Shown: piece by piece, positions 57,701 through 64,000 of the stretch
How the letters are laid out: every line of letters starts with the position of its first letter
How positions within the stretch are numbered: the stretch's first letter is position 1
NCBI RefSeq assembly: GCF_037126465.1
Contig: NC_088210.1
Location: 15,649,511-15,713,510, forward strand
DNA from: Ornithodoros turicata
Lineage: Eukaryota; Arthropoda; Arachnida; Ixodida; Argasidae
Length of the DNA: 64,000 bases
Direction: 5' to 3'
Position numbers and translations under genes: made by a program
The notes under the pieces: generated by a model
Told to the model about the DNA's origin: nothing
The model's database searches: none
Seen by the model: only the letters and a program-made list of their open reading frames with translations

Positions 57701-60700
57701 GGCAATTTGTCATTGAGAAAGCGCGTTGATCTCAGTAATCTATGTCATAGCTAAAAGTCATCTGCATAGCAGCGACCACTACTGATGTACCACAGTAGTA
57801 CGTGTAGTATGTTATTTGTACTGATAAGACACGACTAGAACCACATCCTTGTGACACAGTAGTACTTGAGTTATTTCGGAAGTGCCTGACGTAGTTCCAG
57901 AGTTTCAGGTCTCACTAGTTGAATCAAGTGAATGTAAACTTTCGAGTGCTTGCACAACCCCTTCTTAGATTTTTTCTTGAGACTCCATGACCTGCCAGGT
58001 CCGTTCTCTTGTTCCTTCCGCAGGAAAGAAATGTGCATCGAATCCCTGGAGGAACCAAATCACTTCCTGACACCACTGAGAAAGGTGAGTTTTGCCTTGT
58101 CTCAGAGATTTAGCAGCAGAAGTCCTTCACATTTTGGTGGGATAAACTGTAGTCTGCATTTCTCATCGTTAGTGCTAATTTTGAACTTCTTTTTTTTAAA
58201 TTTTAATAACAGCCCGAAGACAAGAGGAAAGCAACGGTCATGTGGGACCTAATCCTGGCCTCCCTGCAAACACTGTCAGTAAAAGAGCAGGAATCAAAGA
58301 GCATCTGGGCTATTCTAGCGGCTATATACCACTTGGGAACAGCTTCAGCGTCGAGAGGTAATACGTTTGTATAAGCGTCGTTTGCATGAACACTGTCCCA
58401 TCTGTGACAATGAGGCAGATATTATTGATGGCTCTCTCACAGCTAGTGAAACAATATTGTTCAAGGTCCCAATGGCAGGCTCACATTTGCTCGACCGCAA
58501 AGTGCACAGAAGGCGGCAGTTCTGCTCGGAACCTCCGTGGAAGACCTTGCCAAGGCAGTCTTTTCCCATGACTCCTTGCTGTCCGCAAGCGGCAACAGTC
58601 GCCTGGCATCTCGGTATGGCTTTTCCTACTTTTCTCCTTTGTGTCAGTCGACTTCTGCTTTGGAAGTAGCTCAGGTATGTGACCTAATATGAAGTGGCGT
58701 GTCTAGACTCCTTTGACCTGTTGTTTGCTTGTTGTATCAAGACGTCAAGTGCACATTTACTTGTGCACTGTCCCTTGGAATAACTTTTCTATCCTCTATT
58801 CCTGGGAAAAAGAAAGCATCATGAAATGTTGCCCTCATATGAAAGGTGACTGCAGCAGTTGCGGGTAACAGGTAGACCACTCGAAATGGCTTCCAGTGGA
58901 GGTGCCTGTGGTGATTGTATTGAAAGACAGCTCTACAGTAAACCTCTCTAGTACAGAAAATCTACACCATGTGGTATCGTTACGATCTTTTTGGCAGTCC
59001 TCCCATCTTAATGCATACTCCCTTGTCTTACATACAGTCAAACTCCTTTACAACGAAACTCAGGGGACAGCAAAAAAAATTTGCAGTAAAGGTATTTTCG
59101 TTAAAAAGGATGTCCATAATTGGACCTATAGGGCTCCGGCGGGACTACAAAAAAATTTGCTGTAGCGGTAGTTTCGTTAAAAAGGTGTTCGCTATAAAGG
59201 AGTTTGACTGTATTTTAAAAAGAAGGCAGACTGTACCCCAGAGCGCATGGTTTGCAGAAATGCATGCTTTCTGCTTTATTTGCGCCAATCGCTCTATGAA
59301 GTCACTGTGTCAATAAGGTGTCCCCCTCCCCTCCCACTCTCTTACATGGCCTCTGTTGGTTGCAGACCTCCTATACCATTCTGATGAGCCACTACTATTA
59401 TACATGCAACATTCATGAAGGGATTCGCGATTAAATTGTGCACTAAATCGTTCAGGAAGTCTTTGCTATATGAGATTCTCACTGTGAATTTGTTATGTTC
59501 CAGAAATGCTCAAAATGAGAGCCCCACCGAACCCTTGGAGCCATTGCAAGCATTCGTCATGGCACTCTACTCAGAAGCATTTAGTGCACTCGTGGGCCTC
59601 ATTAACCGGTACGTGCTCCTTCCGACTTCGACATGACTCGTGTTGTGTGTCGATAAAAAATTGACACGCGATAACGTATGTCAATTTATAATTAGCAATC
59701 ATCGTCGCAGTTATTATTTTGCCCGTGCTTTATCTTTGCCTTCCTTCCGTTATCTGTTTAGCGCTTTGGCAACTCCAGGCAGGAACATTGCCACCATCCA
59801 CATCTTGGATGCTCCAGGCTTTCAATTCCCATTACCCAGCTCAAGTAGCCATCGCACTGGAGCTACGTTAGAAGACCTCTGCCACAACTACGCTCAAGAG
59901 CGGTTGCAGCTCTTATTCCACGACTCAACATTCCGGGCGCAACAGGAGCGCTACGACCAGGTATGCGTTGGAAGTTTGGAGTGAATATCCGAGGACATCC
60001 CTCCACCTATATATATCCTATATCGATATATCTTATCCTATATCCATCTTATATCTTATCCTTTATATCCTATATATCCATATTATCCTATATCTTGTCC
60101 TATATCCATATATCTTATGGCTGCTACACAGCCATAAGATATCCCGTAGCAGACGACAGGAAAAGACGGCGGTGTCATCTGTATTGCTAACTGTCGTCTG
60201 CTAAGTGTGCAGCACCCCACTCCCTATACGTATTCCGGAACTGTGTGAACGCTCAACCAAAACGGTACTTCTGCCCCAGTGAGCAGAAGTTAAAAAACAG
60301 CGATAATACGCAGACAAGAGACAGACACCACAACGTTCGACTTCATCTCTCGTCCGTTTATTATCGCTGGTGTTTACCTTCCATATCATGTACCAACAGG
60401 CCCAACTATGTACCATACCCAGTGAGCAATTTCTTGTTTCCCTTGAAAGTTGAAAGCTCTCTTGCGCACCAGAATTGCATTCTGCGCTCATACTTCTTGG
60501 GTGAATGTGTATCCTTGGGTTTGTAATCGCAATTTCTATTACTCCTGACACTTTTTTTTTTCAAGCCCTTCTTTACTCTTTTAAGAATTTGCCAATTTTC
60601 TAGGCGGCACATTTAGGATATATATTCAGCGGGGTTTTAAATTTGCGGTGCACTTTCTTCACGGTCGTACCATGGAGCTGATCTGGGTGAGAATGCTCGT

Positions 60701-63700
60701 CCAAGACTTCATGAGCTGAGTGTGCGTCAAAATAGTGCTATAATAAATTGCACTCTGTGCGTAAATTTGACTTAATAAAACTGATTAGCTTCAAATTACA
60801 ATCATTTTCTATACTTTCCGATCATCGCTAACAATATTTTACGGTACTTTAAAGTTGCTGTAAAATAATTACAAAATATGTGAAAAATTATATCCTCACA
60901 AAAATTACTACTTTTACAATACACAGTGTTTGATTTTGTTTTTATGTTTACCCAACTAAGTGTAATAACAACACCTGTATCATTCCCAAGTCAGCTGCCT
61001 CTTTGTCTCTGAAGTGAAACGCAACATATCAGCTACACAGAACTAATTTGCATGATTTCACAACTTGAAATTTCCCTGGTGTACAGCGATGCACAACTCG
61101 AGTTCCTCATGTCATGTCTCTATTTCCTTGTGCTCAAGGTTTTCCCGTTACCGTTCTCAGACTTTATAAACTTGACAAATTCTTCTTCTTTGTTCTCTTC
61201 TCGTTCCTGTAGGAAGGTGTTACTCTCGATGTGGATGAATTCCAGACGTCTTTGCCGTCATCTATGGTTTCCCTGCTGGATCAGTGTCCACCTCAGCAAG
61301 GTTCACTGCGGGCGTCCACTACAGATCTGCGCATTAGTGACCAGTGCGGTCTCCTCTATGTGTTGGACGAGGAATCGCTTTATCCTGGCAACGTAGATGA
61401 AGCATTCCTTGACAAGGTCTTCCAACTGTGTGACTCGCAGGGTGAGCTGGGTTGTGCCAAACTAGACTGACAAAAAATAACAGCTCTATTTTTTATGATT
61501 ATGACTGGGGAGCTTCATCGCCAGGGGTCATACTCTACCCCATTGCTGGTGGTAACGTGGGAACATAGACTGACATTTTTGTGGTTGGTTATGAAATCAC
61601 AAATGTTTTTTTTTTTTTTTTTCAGTTTTCCCCATCAAATATTATTTTATGAAATAAACATTCAATTCAATTCAAATCTCAAAACGTAAGCTGTGATAGA
61701 GTTGAGAAAGATCTGGTTTTAAAAATGATATTGGTTTGTAAAGCAAAATAATTTTGGTAGTTAGTATGAAATACTCAACTCGCGAGTACATAAATCGACA
61801 TTTGATACATTTGATCTAGTTATTTGCCTACAAATTGTGAAAACTAAAAAAAAAAAAAAAAAAAAATGAGATGTCAGTTCAGTACAAAGACTGTTCAGTG
61901 GTTATATTGTTATACCCTTGTACCCTTATACCAACTTGTTATACTTCTATGACACATGTTACAACTCCCTATGTCATAGTAATTATGGAGGGCATGCCTT
62001 ATCCACAGTCTAATATTTTATTTATTTGTTTCGGTCGCACACAAAATTTAGCACTGTAACATCTATCAGGGTTAAAGCCTAAGCTAGTGGGGTCCGGCTA
62101 ACGTACCTGATCTCACTAATGTAAACTCTCATAAATGTAGTAGAGCGGTACTAGTAGTATGTACTCGGAGCAACCCAATGCACTCTTGCCAAACGGCCAA
62201 AAACTACGCCAGCCCAGAAGCACGGACCTGATGCAATTAGAGTGCGTCTAACGTTTCTTTGCCTAACCGCAGAACACCAAGAACTAATTCGACGTGGCCA
62301 ACTTCCAACTCAGTTCGCCCTCAACCACCTCCACGGCACGCTGCCCATCACGTACAATGCGTCGGGCTGGCTCAAAATAGGCCGTGAACATGCTGCATTC
62401 CGTCAGGTGGCATCACTACTTCAAGACACTCAGAAGTGAGTCCTTTCTCTGGGAAATCGATTAAAGAATTCCACTAGTTGATCTGGAATGAGCAGCCAAA
62501 CCCACTACGAACCAACAGAACTTGGCATGAAGTGAATTTACCAGTAAAAAGCGGTTACACTCCAGGCAAGAGCCTCGCAGAAGCAGTTTCCTGCATCTGA
62601 CAAACTTACTGAGCCAGCACAACATGCGCCGTTTCTCAGCCATGCGCAAAATACTGAAGTGATGACAGTACTTGGAGTTTTCGGTTCAATCTGACGTTTA
62701 GACTGTTCGTGTTCTTCACTGGGGAGCGAAAAAAGCTATAAGAATATAACACGCACTCAACCGGGCCAAGCGGAAGTAACAGAGACCTTGTGTTTGCGCA
62801 GGGAACACATGAGTCAGATGTTCGCATCAGCTCGTGGTCTACTTTCAACGTGCATGAGCTCAAGTACGCTGAACCTTGATTGCGGAACGTCATCGCTGCG
62901 GCGCATACCCAGCATACGGCGGGCGCAGTCAGCCATTTCCGCCACAGCAAAGAGGAGGTCGTTACCACTGCAAGTGAAATATGCTATGGTGAGCACATCC
63001 TTTTTGCACGTGAACTGTGAAATACAGCACATGCTATGTAAACACAAGAGACATCTTTTGAGCTCCAAAGTGCTACCAACGTTTATGGAGGCTTTCGATT
63101 CAATGCATTTGGCATTTTTACGGCTCTTATGATAGAGCCTGAAGTTTTAGGGTTTTGCCCGACTCTTCCCCGAACTTGCACCCCGAATTGAAGGTTGCCT
63201 CTTTAGCGTGAAACCCGATTTTTACCCGCCAATTGCCCTCACTGGGATGTCTCTAGGAATGCACTAACTTACTTGTTTGGCAGCAAATGCAGTTAATACA
63301 TCGCCATTTTTACCAAACCAGTACAGTTAGTTTGAGTAACTGAGCCTGATTTCTCCCCGGAGCATACTGGAAGTTTTTTCACCCGACTTCGCATGAATTT
63401 ACATGCACAGTTTATTTACCCGATTTTACCCCTCGAATTTAGAAAAAAATATTTTCTGAAAACTTCAGGCTGTACTCATGAATAACCAAGACACTATTGT
63501 TTCACTATGGTTGTGATGGTGGTGACACTGTTCTCTCCCCCTCTGTCTCTCTCTCTCTCTCTCTTTGTTTTCTTCTTATTTTGTTCTTGAGCCTCTCACC
63601 ACTGTTCCTGCACATTTTTTTAATAAATCGTCGACAAAGCTTCTGTTTAGGCCTAATCTATTTTTGTCAATGAAGCCATTACACGTTCTTACATGCAGGA

Positions 63701-63897
63701 TGCCTTAGTGGACGTTCTGCGGCGTACGAGGTTACACTTCGTGCACTGCTTTGTTCCGAATCACGGAGCTGGATTGTGTAACCATCATCCTGCCTCTGGT
63801 ACATCGCTAGGAGCAGATAACCAGTTCGACGTACCCCTGGTACGTTCGCAGCTTCACGGAACAAAGATACTGGATGCCGTACGGATACGAAAACAGG
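45638..63897 (+). CDS. Myo18: Unconventional myosin-XVIII (Myo18A-like), 5' part, 17 exons, runs off the right edge
   Basis: The spliced model (45638-45772, 48630-49006, 51029-51368, 52359-52550, 52844-53020, 55426-55639, 56230-56369, 56462-56562, 58024-58084, 58213-58357, 58466-58613, 59504-59608, 59762-59960, 61213-61441, 62273-62435, 62802-62988, 63699-63897) totals 3112 bases, about 1037 codons, and every junction keeps one frame. Order of parts: Lys/Glu-rich N-terminus (1-45), low-complexity linker with a proline motif (87-92), PDZ domain (about 160-248), then a myosin motor with P-loop GRSGSGKS (448-455), switch I NTNASRF (499-505) and switch II DAPGFQ (728-733). A KE-rich head plus PDZ plus divergent motor is the signature of myosin XVIII. 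Family members bind actin with little or no ATPase and act as cytoskeletal and Golgi scaffolds. Here the switch II Glu is Gln and the first switch I Ser is Ala, which fits that. The rest of the motor, IQ region and coiled coil lie beyond 64000. Missed exons inside the large introns cannot be excluded. Confidence 0.9.
46959..47162 (-). mobile_element. LINE reverse-transcriptase extreme C-terminus relic
   Basis: The minus strand encodes HRSSVFKDSFFVRTISEWNG, then LPRDLVATNSRNRFSMKL. SFFPRTIxxWNxLPxxVV...SxxxFKxxL is the usual end of non-LTR retrotransposon ORF2 proteins. It lies in Myo18 intron 1. The element's 3' end should lie toward lower coordinates. Confidence 0.65.
47886..48578. mobile_element. 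pogo/Tigger-like non-autonomous element
   Basis: The left end CAGTAGAACCTCGTTGTAGT is preceded by TA. The right end CTATAAACAGGTCCTACTAC is a diverged inverted match. Interior ATAGTAAA words, a TTA run and a TG run. CAGTxxAACCTCGTTATA-type ends are typical of pogo-like elements. Confidence 0.65.
48630..49006 (+). CDS. Myo18: Myo18 exon 2: proline-rich linker and first PDZ strand
   Basis: The acceptor follows a pyrimidine-rich TGTGCAG, and the donor is GG|GTGAGG. The exon encodes Ser-rich linker, then KKPPPVPPKK (residues 85-94, bases 48747-48776), a possible SH3-binding site, a basic stretch, and finally RQPTGDFG. In Myo18A proteins that last motif opens the PDZ domain. The last codon is split (GG|A) and is completed by exon 3. 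Confidence 0.85.
49816..50205. mobile_element. Second pogo-like element
   Basis: CAGTAAGCTCTCGTTATAAC after TA on the left. TTGTTATAACAAGGTTTTAC on the right, with a mutated terminus. Confidence 0.55.
50594..50804. mobile_element. Tc1/mariner-like MITE, intact ends with TA flanks
   Basis: CAGTGCTGGACAAACGTTTC and, inverted, AAACTTTTGTCCAGCACTG. Long paired arms; 211 bases; TA at both sides. A truncated relative is at 7862-8003. Confidence 0.85.
50838..50998. repeat. 15-base minisatellite next to the PDZ-exon acceptor
   Basis: About ten units of AGTAACCCGTATAGC with small changes. It stops about 30 bases before exon 3. The unit length is a multiple of three, and on the plus strand the array is open in the frame of the PDZ exon. 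Confidence 0.9.
51029..51368 (+). CDS. Myo18: Myo18 exon 3: PDZ domain
   Basis: Continues GDFG into FSLRR, forming the carboxylate-binding loop, then LLPGDRLLEVNGVSVEDMSR, the conserved PDZ core, and LKVQPLPEL at the domain end. Two donors fit the phase: GTGCTT after 51359 and the stronger GTGAGT after 51368. I chose the latter, so three residues (VLG) are uncertain. Confidence 0.9.
51600..51780. repeat. CCCGATTT-word repeat in intron 3
   Basis: Words AAACCCGATTTTTC, GGAAAACCCGATATC and TCCGGAATCC, related to 52110-52265 and 63136-63471. Confidence 0.45.
51942..52012 (-). mobile_element. Truncated tRNA-headed element in intron 3
   Basis: GATGAAAGATGGAAGTCACT, then minus-strand T-arm GGACTCGAACCC and half of the anticodon stem; the rest is lost. 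Confidence 0.7.
52105..52265. repeat. CCCGAATTT-word repeat
   Basis: CCTAAATTTCCCCGG, GCCCGATTTCTCCC, AAACCCGAAAACGG and CCCGAATTCCGCC: an irregular array as in 63136-63471. Confidence 0.5.
52359..52550 (+). CDS. Myo18: Myo18 exon 4: N-terminal SH3-like region of the motor
   Basis: Sixty-four codons, phase 0 at both ends. The product reads AKTDEEIAAERQW, then KVWVMFDGGYASASL, then DEEDVEK. This matches the short SH3-like segment between PDZ and motor in Myo18A. Confidence 0.9.
52844..53020 (+). CDS. Myo18: Myo18 exon 5: start of the motor core
   Basis: Fifty-nine codons, phase 0 at both ends, product ANPPHLDFVEDLSQLRHLNE onward to LTHTYAGSDMVVF and IYSEK. The LEDL..L.LNE and TYAG motifs are general myosin head landmarks. 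Confidence 0.92.
53021..55425 (+). other. Myo18 intron 5
   Basis: 2405 bases, AT-rich. Holds A-runs near 53645 and 54150 and the ATGCA-word repeat at 54730-55090. No exon seen, and the protein sequence joins without a gap across it. Confidence 0.75.
54730..55090 (+). repeat. ATGCA-word repeat related to 22840-23030
   Basis: AAATGCATATTTTGCATGTA, then GTGCAAAATATGC and further words shared with the inverted copy at 22840. Confidence 0.5.
55426..55639 (+). CDS. Myo18: Myo18 exon 6: P-loop exon
   Basis: Starts VMRLFKSC after TTCCAG, continues DDLPPHIFAVAQSAY (the conserved PPHIFA helix), and carries the P-loop GRSGSGKS at 55546-55569. The Lys is retained. The second residue is Arg where most myosins have Glu. 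The exon ends in phase 1 at CAG|GTAGGC. Confidence 0.94.
56230..56369 (+). CDS. Myo18: Myo18 exon 7: switch I exon
   Basis: The product E-KLSATSVLLESFGNCRTA leads to NTNASRFTQ (56289 onward). Canonical switch I is NxNSSRFGK. The first Ser is Ala, while Ser and Arg are kept. The donor is CAG|GTACAT, phase 0. Confidence 0.92.
56462..56562 (+). CDS. Myo18: Myo18 exon 8: relay-side helix exon
   Basis: Product TFMLERSRVSRRPDGEPNFH, then IFYYMLAGMSDPLR. LLEKSRV..R..GE.NFHIFY is a landmark of all myosin heads. The donor is GAG|GTATTC. The last codon is split and completed by G at 58024. Confidence 0.92.
56563..58023 (+). other. Myo18 intron 8
   Basis: 1461 bases. Holds the foldback unit at 56848-57095; otherwise unremarkable. 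Confidence 0.75.
56848..57095. mobile_element. Foldback element with GGAC microsatellite arms
   Basis: Left arm GAGTGCAAAATTGACAACAC followed by GACGGACGGACAC. Right arm GTCCGTCCGTCCGTCCGTCC, then GTGTTGTCAATTTTGCACTC. The outer GAGGAAAA pairs with TTTTTCCTC. It is inserted in Myo18 intron 8. The wording resembles LINE 3' ends. Confidence 0.75.
58024..58084 (+). CDS. Myo18: Myo18 exon 9: short motor exon
   Basis: A 61-base exon following CTTCCGCAG, product KEMCIESLEEPNHFLTPLRK, with a strong donor AAG|GTGAGT. Its phase fits both neighbours, and the content fits the variable region between the NFHIFY helix and the following long helix. Confidence 0.85.
58213..58357 (+). CDS. Myo18: Myo18 exon 10: helix before loop 1 region
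   Basis: Product PEDKRKATVMWDLILASLQT, then SIWAILAAIYHLGTASASR. The AxxILHLG-type motif (here AAIYHLG) is shared with other myosin heads and is closest to Myo18A. The exon ends in phase 1. Confidence 0.9.
58466..58613 (+). CDS. Myo18: Myo18 exon 11: motor, upper 50K
   Basis: Product GPNGRLTFARPQSAQKAAVL, then LGTSVEDLAKAVFSHDSLL. The chosen donor (CTCG|GTATGG) keeps phase with exon 12. A stronger-looking donor, CAG|GTATGT after 58673, would add about 20 residues but puts exon 12 out of frame. It could be an alternative isoform only with a further exon. Confidence 0.8.
59035..59210. mobile_element. pogo-like MITE with TA flanks
   Basis: CAGTCAAACTCCTTTACAAC and, inverted, GCTATAAAGGAGTTTGACTG. 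The inner TTCGTTAAAAAGG word is repeated. 176 bases in Myo18 intron 11, TA at both sides. Confidence 0.8.
59504..59608 (+). CDS. Myo18: Myo18 exon 12: motor helix
   Basis: Product NAQNESPTEPLEPLQAFVMA, then LYSEAFSALVGLINR, corresponding to the myosin KxLYxxLFxWLVxxIN helix. The donor CCG|GTACGT splits an Arg codon, completed at 59762. Confidence 0.9.
59762..59960 (+). CDS. Myo18: Myo18 exon 13: switch II exon
   Basis: Product ALATPGRNIATIHILDAPGF, then LEDLCHNYAQERLQLLFHD. Switch II (59808-59825) reads DAPGFQ where active myosins have DIxGFE. Loss of the Glu that salt-bridges to the switch I Arg is expected to abolish hydrolysis, as in other Myo18 proteins. LCxNYxxExLQ is a universal myosin motif. 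Confidence 0.94.
60005..60120. repeat. TATCC/TATATC low-complexity tract
   Basis: Irregular array of CTATATCC, CTTATATC and TATATCC words directly after the start of Myo18 intron 13. Confidence 0.85.
60108..60204. repeat. Two adjacent short perfect hairpins
   Basis: ATATCTTATGGCT/AGCCATAAGATAT around a 7-base loop, then TAGCAGACGACAG/CTGTCGTCTGCTA around a 30-base loop. Confidence 0.8.
60205..61212 (+). other. Rest of Myo18 intron 13
   Basis: GCAGACAAGAGACAGACACC and TTTATTATCGCTGGTGTTTA near 60310-60380 look like a LINE 3'-end scrap. The remainder is AT-rich with no exon seen. Confidence 0.4.
61213..61441 (+). CDS. Myo18: Myo18 exon 14: lower 50K region
   Basis: Product EGVTLDVDEFQTSLPSSMVS, then GLLYVLDEESLYPGNVDE. 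GLL.LLDEE is the conserved myosin motif downstream of switch II. The donor CAGG|GTGAGC leaves phase 1. Confidence 0.92.
61442..62272 (+). other. Myo18 intron 14
   Basis: Begins GTGAGC. Holds ATCGCCAGGGGTCATACTCT near 61518 (related to 20870), a T16 run near 61605 and an A18 run near 61850. No exon. Confidence 0.7.
62273..62435 (+). CDS. Myo18: Myo18 exon 15: actin-binding cleft region
   Basis: Product EHQELIRRGQLPTQFALNHL, then HGTLPITYNASGWLKIGRE, the equivalent of the F.I.HYAG.V.Y segment, and SLLQDTQK. The donor lies inside the final Lys codon (AA|GTGAGT). Confidence 0.92.
62802..62988 (+). CDS. Myo18: Myo18 exon 16: loop 2 region, basic
   Basis: Product EHMSQMFASARGLLSTCMSS, then Arg-rich SLRRIPSIRRAQSA and AKRRSLPLQVKYAM. 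This matches the long, basic, serine-rich loop 2 of Myo18A, which precedes the LHFVHC exon. Confidence 0.9.
62989..63698 (+). other. Myo18 intron 16
   Basis: GTGAGC to TTACATGCAG, with the CCCGA-word element and a CT microsatellite near 63540-63562. Confidence 0.8.
63136..63471. mobile_element. Foldback-like element with CCCGATTT/CCCGAATT words
   Basis: AGCCTGAAGTTTTAGGGTTT at the left end pairs with GAAAACTTCAGGCT at the right. Both arms carry irregular TTGCCCGAC, AAACCCGATTTTTACCCG and CCCGATTTTACCC words. Related scraps lie at 51600 and 52105. Confidence 0.65.
63699..63897 (+). CDS. Myo18: Myo18 exon 17: FVHC helix exon, last in window
   Basis: Product DALVDVLRRTRLHFVHCFVP, then PLVRSQLHGTKILDAVRIRK and QG. 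LHFVHC (usually HFVRCI in other myosins) and QL....IL.A.RI are head landmarks. The donor CAGG|GTGCGT leaves phase 1. The next exon, beyond 64000, should encode the myosin YP-x-R segment. Confidence 0.92.
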
Positions 63898-64000
63898 GTG
63901 CGTTATAATGTCTGTTGACTCCAATTTTGTGTGGATATGTTCGTTTTTAGTTTTTTTTTTGTTGTTGTTGTTATCAGGAGAAAACTTTATGCACTTCACT

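Overview
This is nuclear DNA of an animal: spliced genes with GT-AG introns, low coding density and many mobile-element copies. Four things point to an arachnid, most likely a tick, though species cannot be read from the sequence. There are interstitial TTAGG tracts (the arthropod telomere motif). There are tRNA-headed SINEs of a kind I associate with tick genomes. There are LINE reverse-transcriptase relics. There is also a Myb/SANT-like domain exon of the type common in arthropod proteins of unknown function.

Layout. Positions 1-29000 are almost gene-free. They hold short inverted-repeat elements (MITE or foldback type), a dated pair of long repeat copies (15.4 and 21 kb), SINEs, local tandem duplications and several long poly-G or poly-C tracts. 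At 29730-29983 there is a credible first coding exon with a Myb/SANT-like domain, directly downstream of an inverted-repeat element. From 30 to 37 kb a dispersed repeat recurs several times and a foldback element of about 1.4 kb sits inside one copy. At 37640-42986 lies gene A, a three-exon model on the plus strand. It encodes about 1146 residues of mostly disordered protein with a paired-CxxC segment, a lysine-rich stretch, two SUMO-interaction-like motifs, an acidic triplicated segment and an Ala/Gln/Ser/Tyr-rich tail. I do not recognise its family. From 45638 to the right edge lies the 5' part of an unconventional myosin-XVIII gene: 17 exons in agreeing phase, about 1037 codons, covering the KE-rich N-terminus, a proline-rich motif, the PDZ domain and the myosin motor to beyond switch II. 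The converter, IQ region and coiled coil lie outside the window.

Relations. Gene A and the myosin gene are neighbours in the same orientation, with no sign that they work together. The myosin introns carry Tc1/mariner-like and pogo-like elements, and a 15-bp minisatellite stops about 30 bases before the PDZ-exon acceptor. The motor keeps the P-loop lysine but has the altered switch residues typical of myosin XVIII, so it is expected to be an actin-tethering scaffold and not an active ATPase motor.

The most unusual pattern is a set of mobile elements, unrelated in sequence, that share one design: inverted arms built from arrays of short, slightly varied repeat units. I found no new enzymatic or immune system here. 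All exon limits are manual splice-site predictions.
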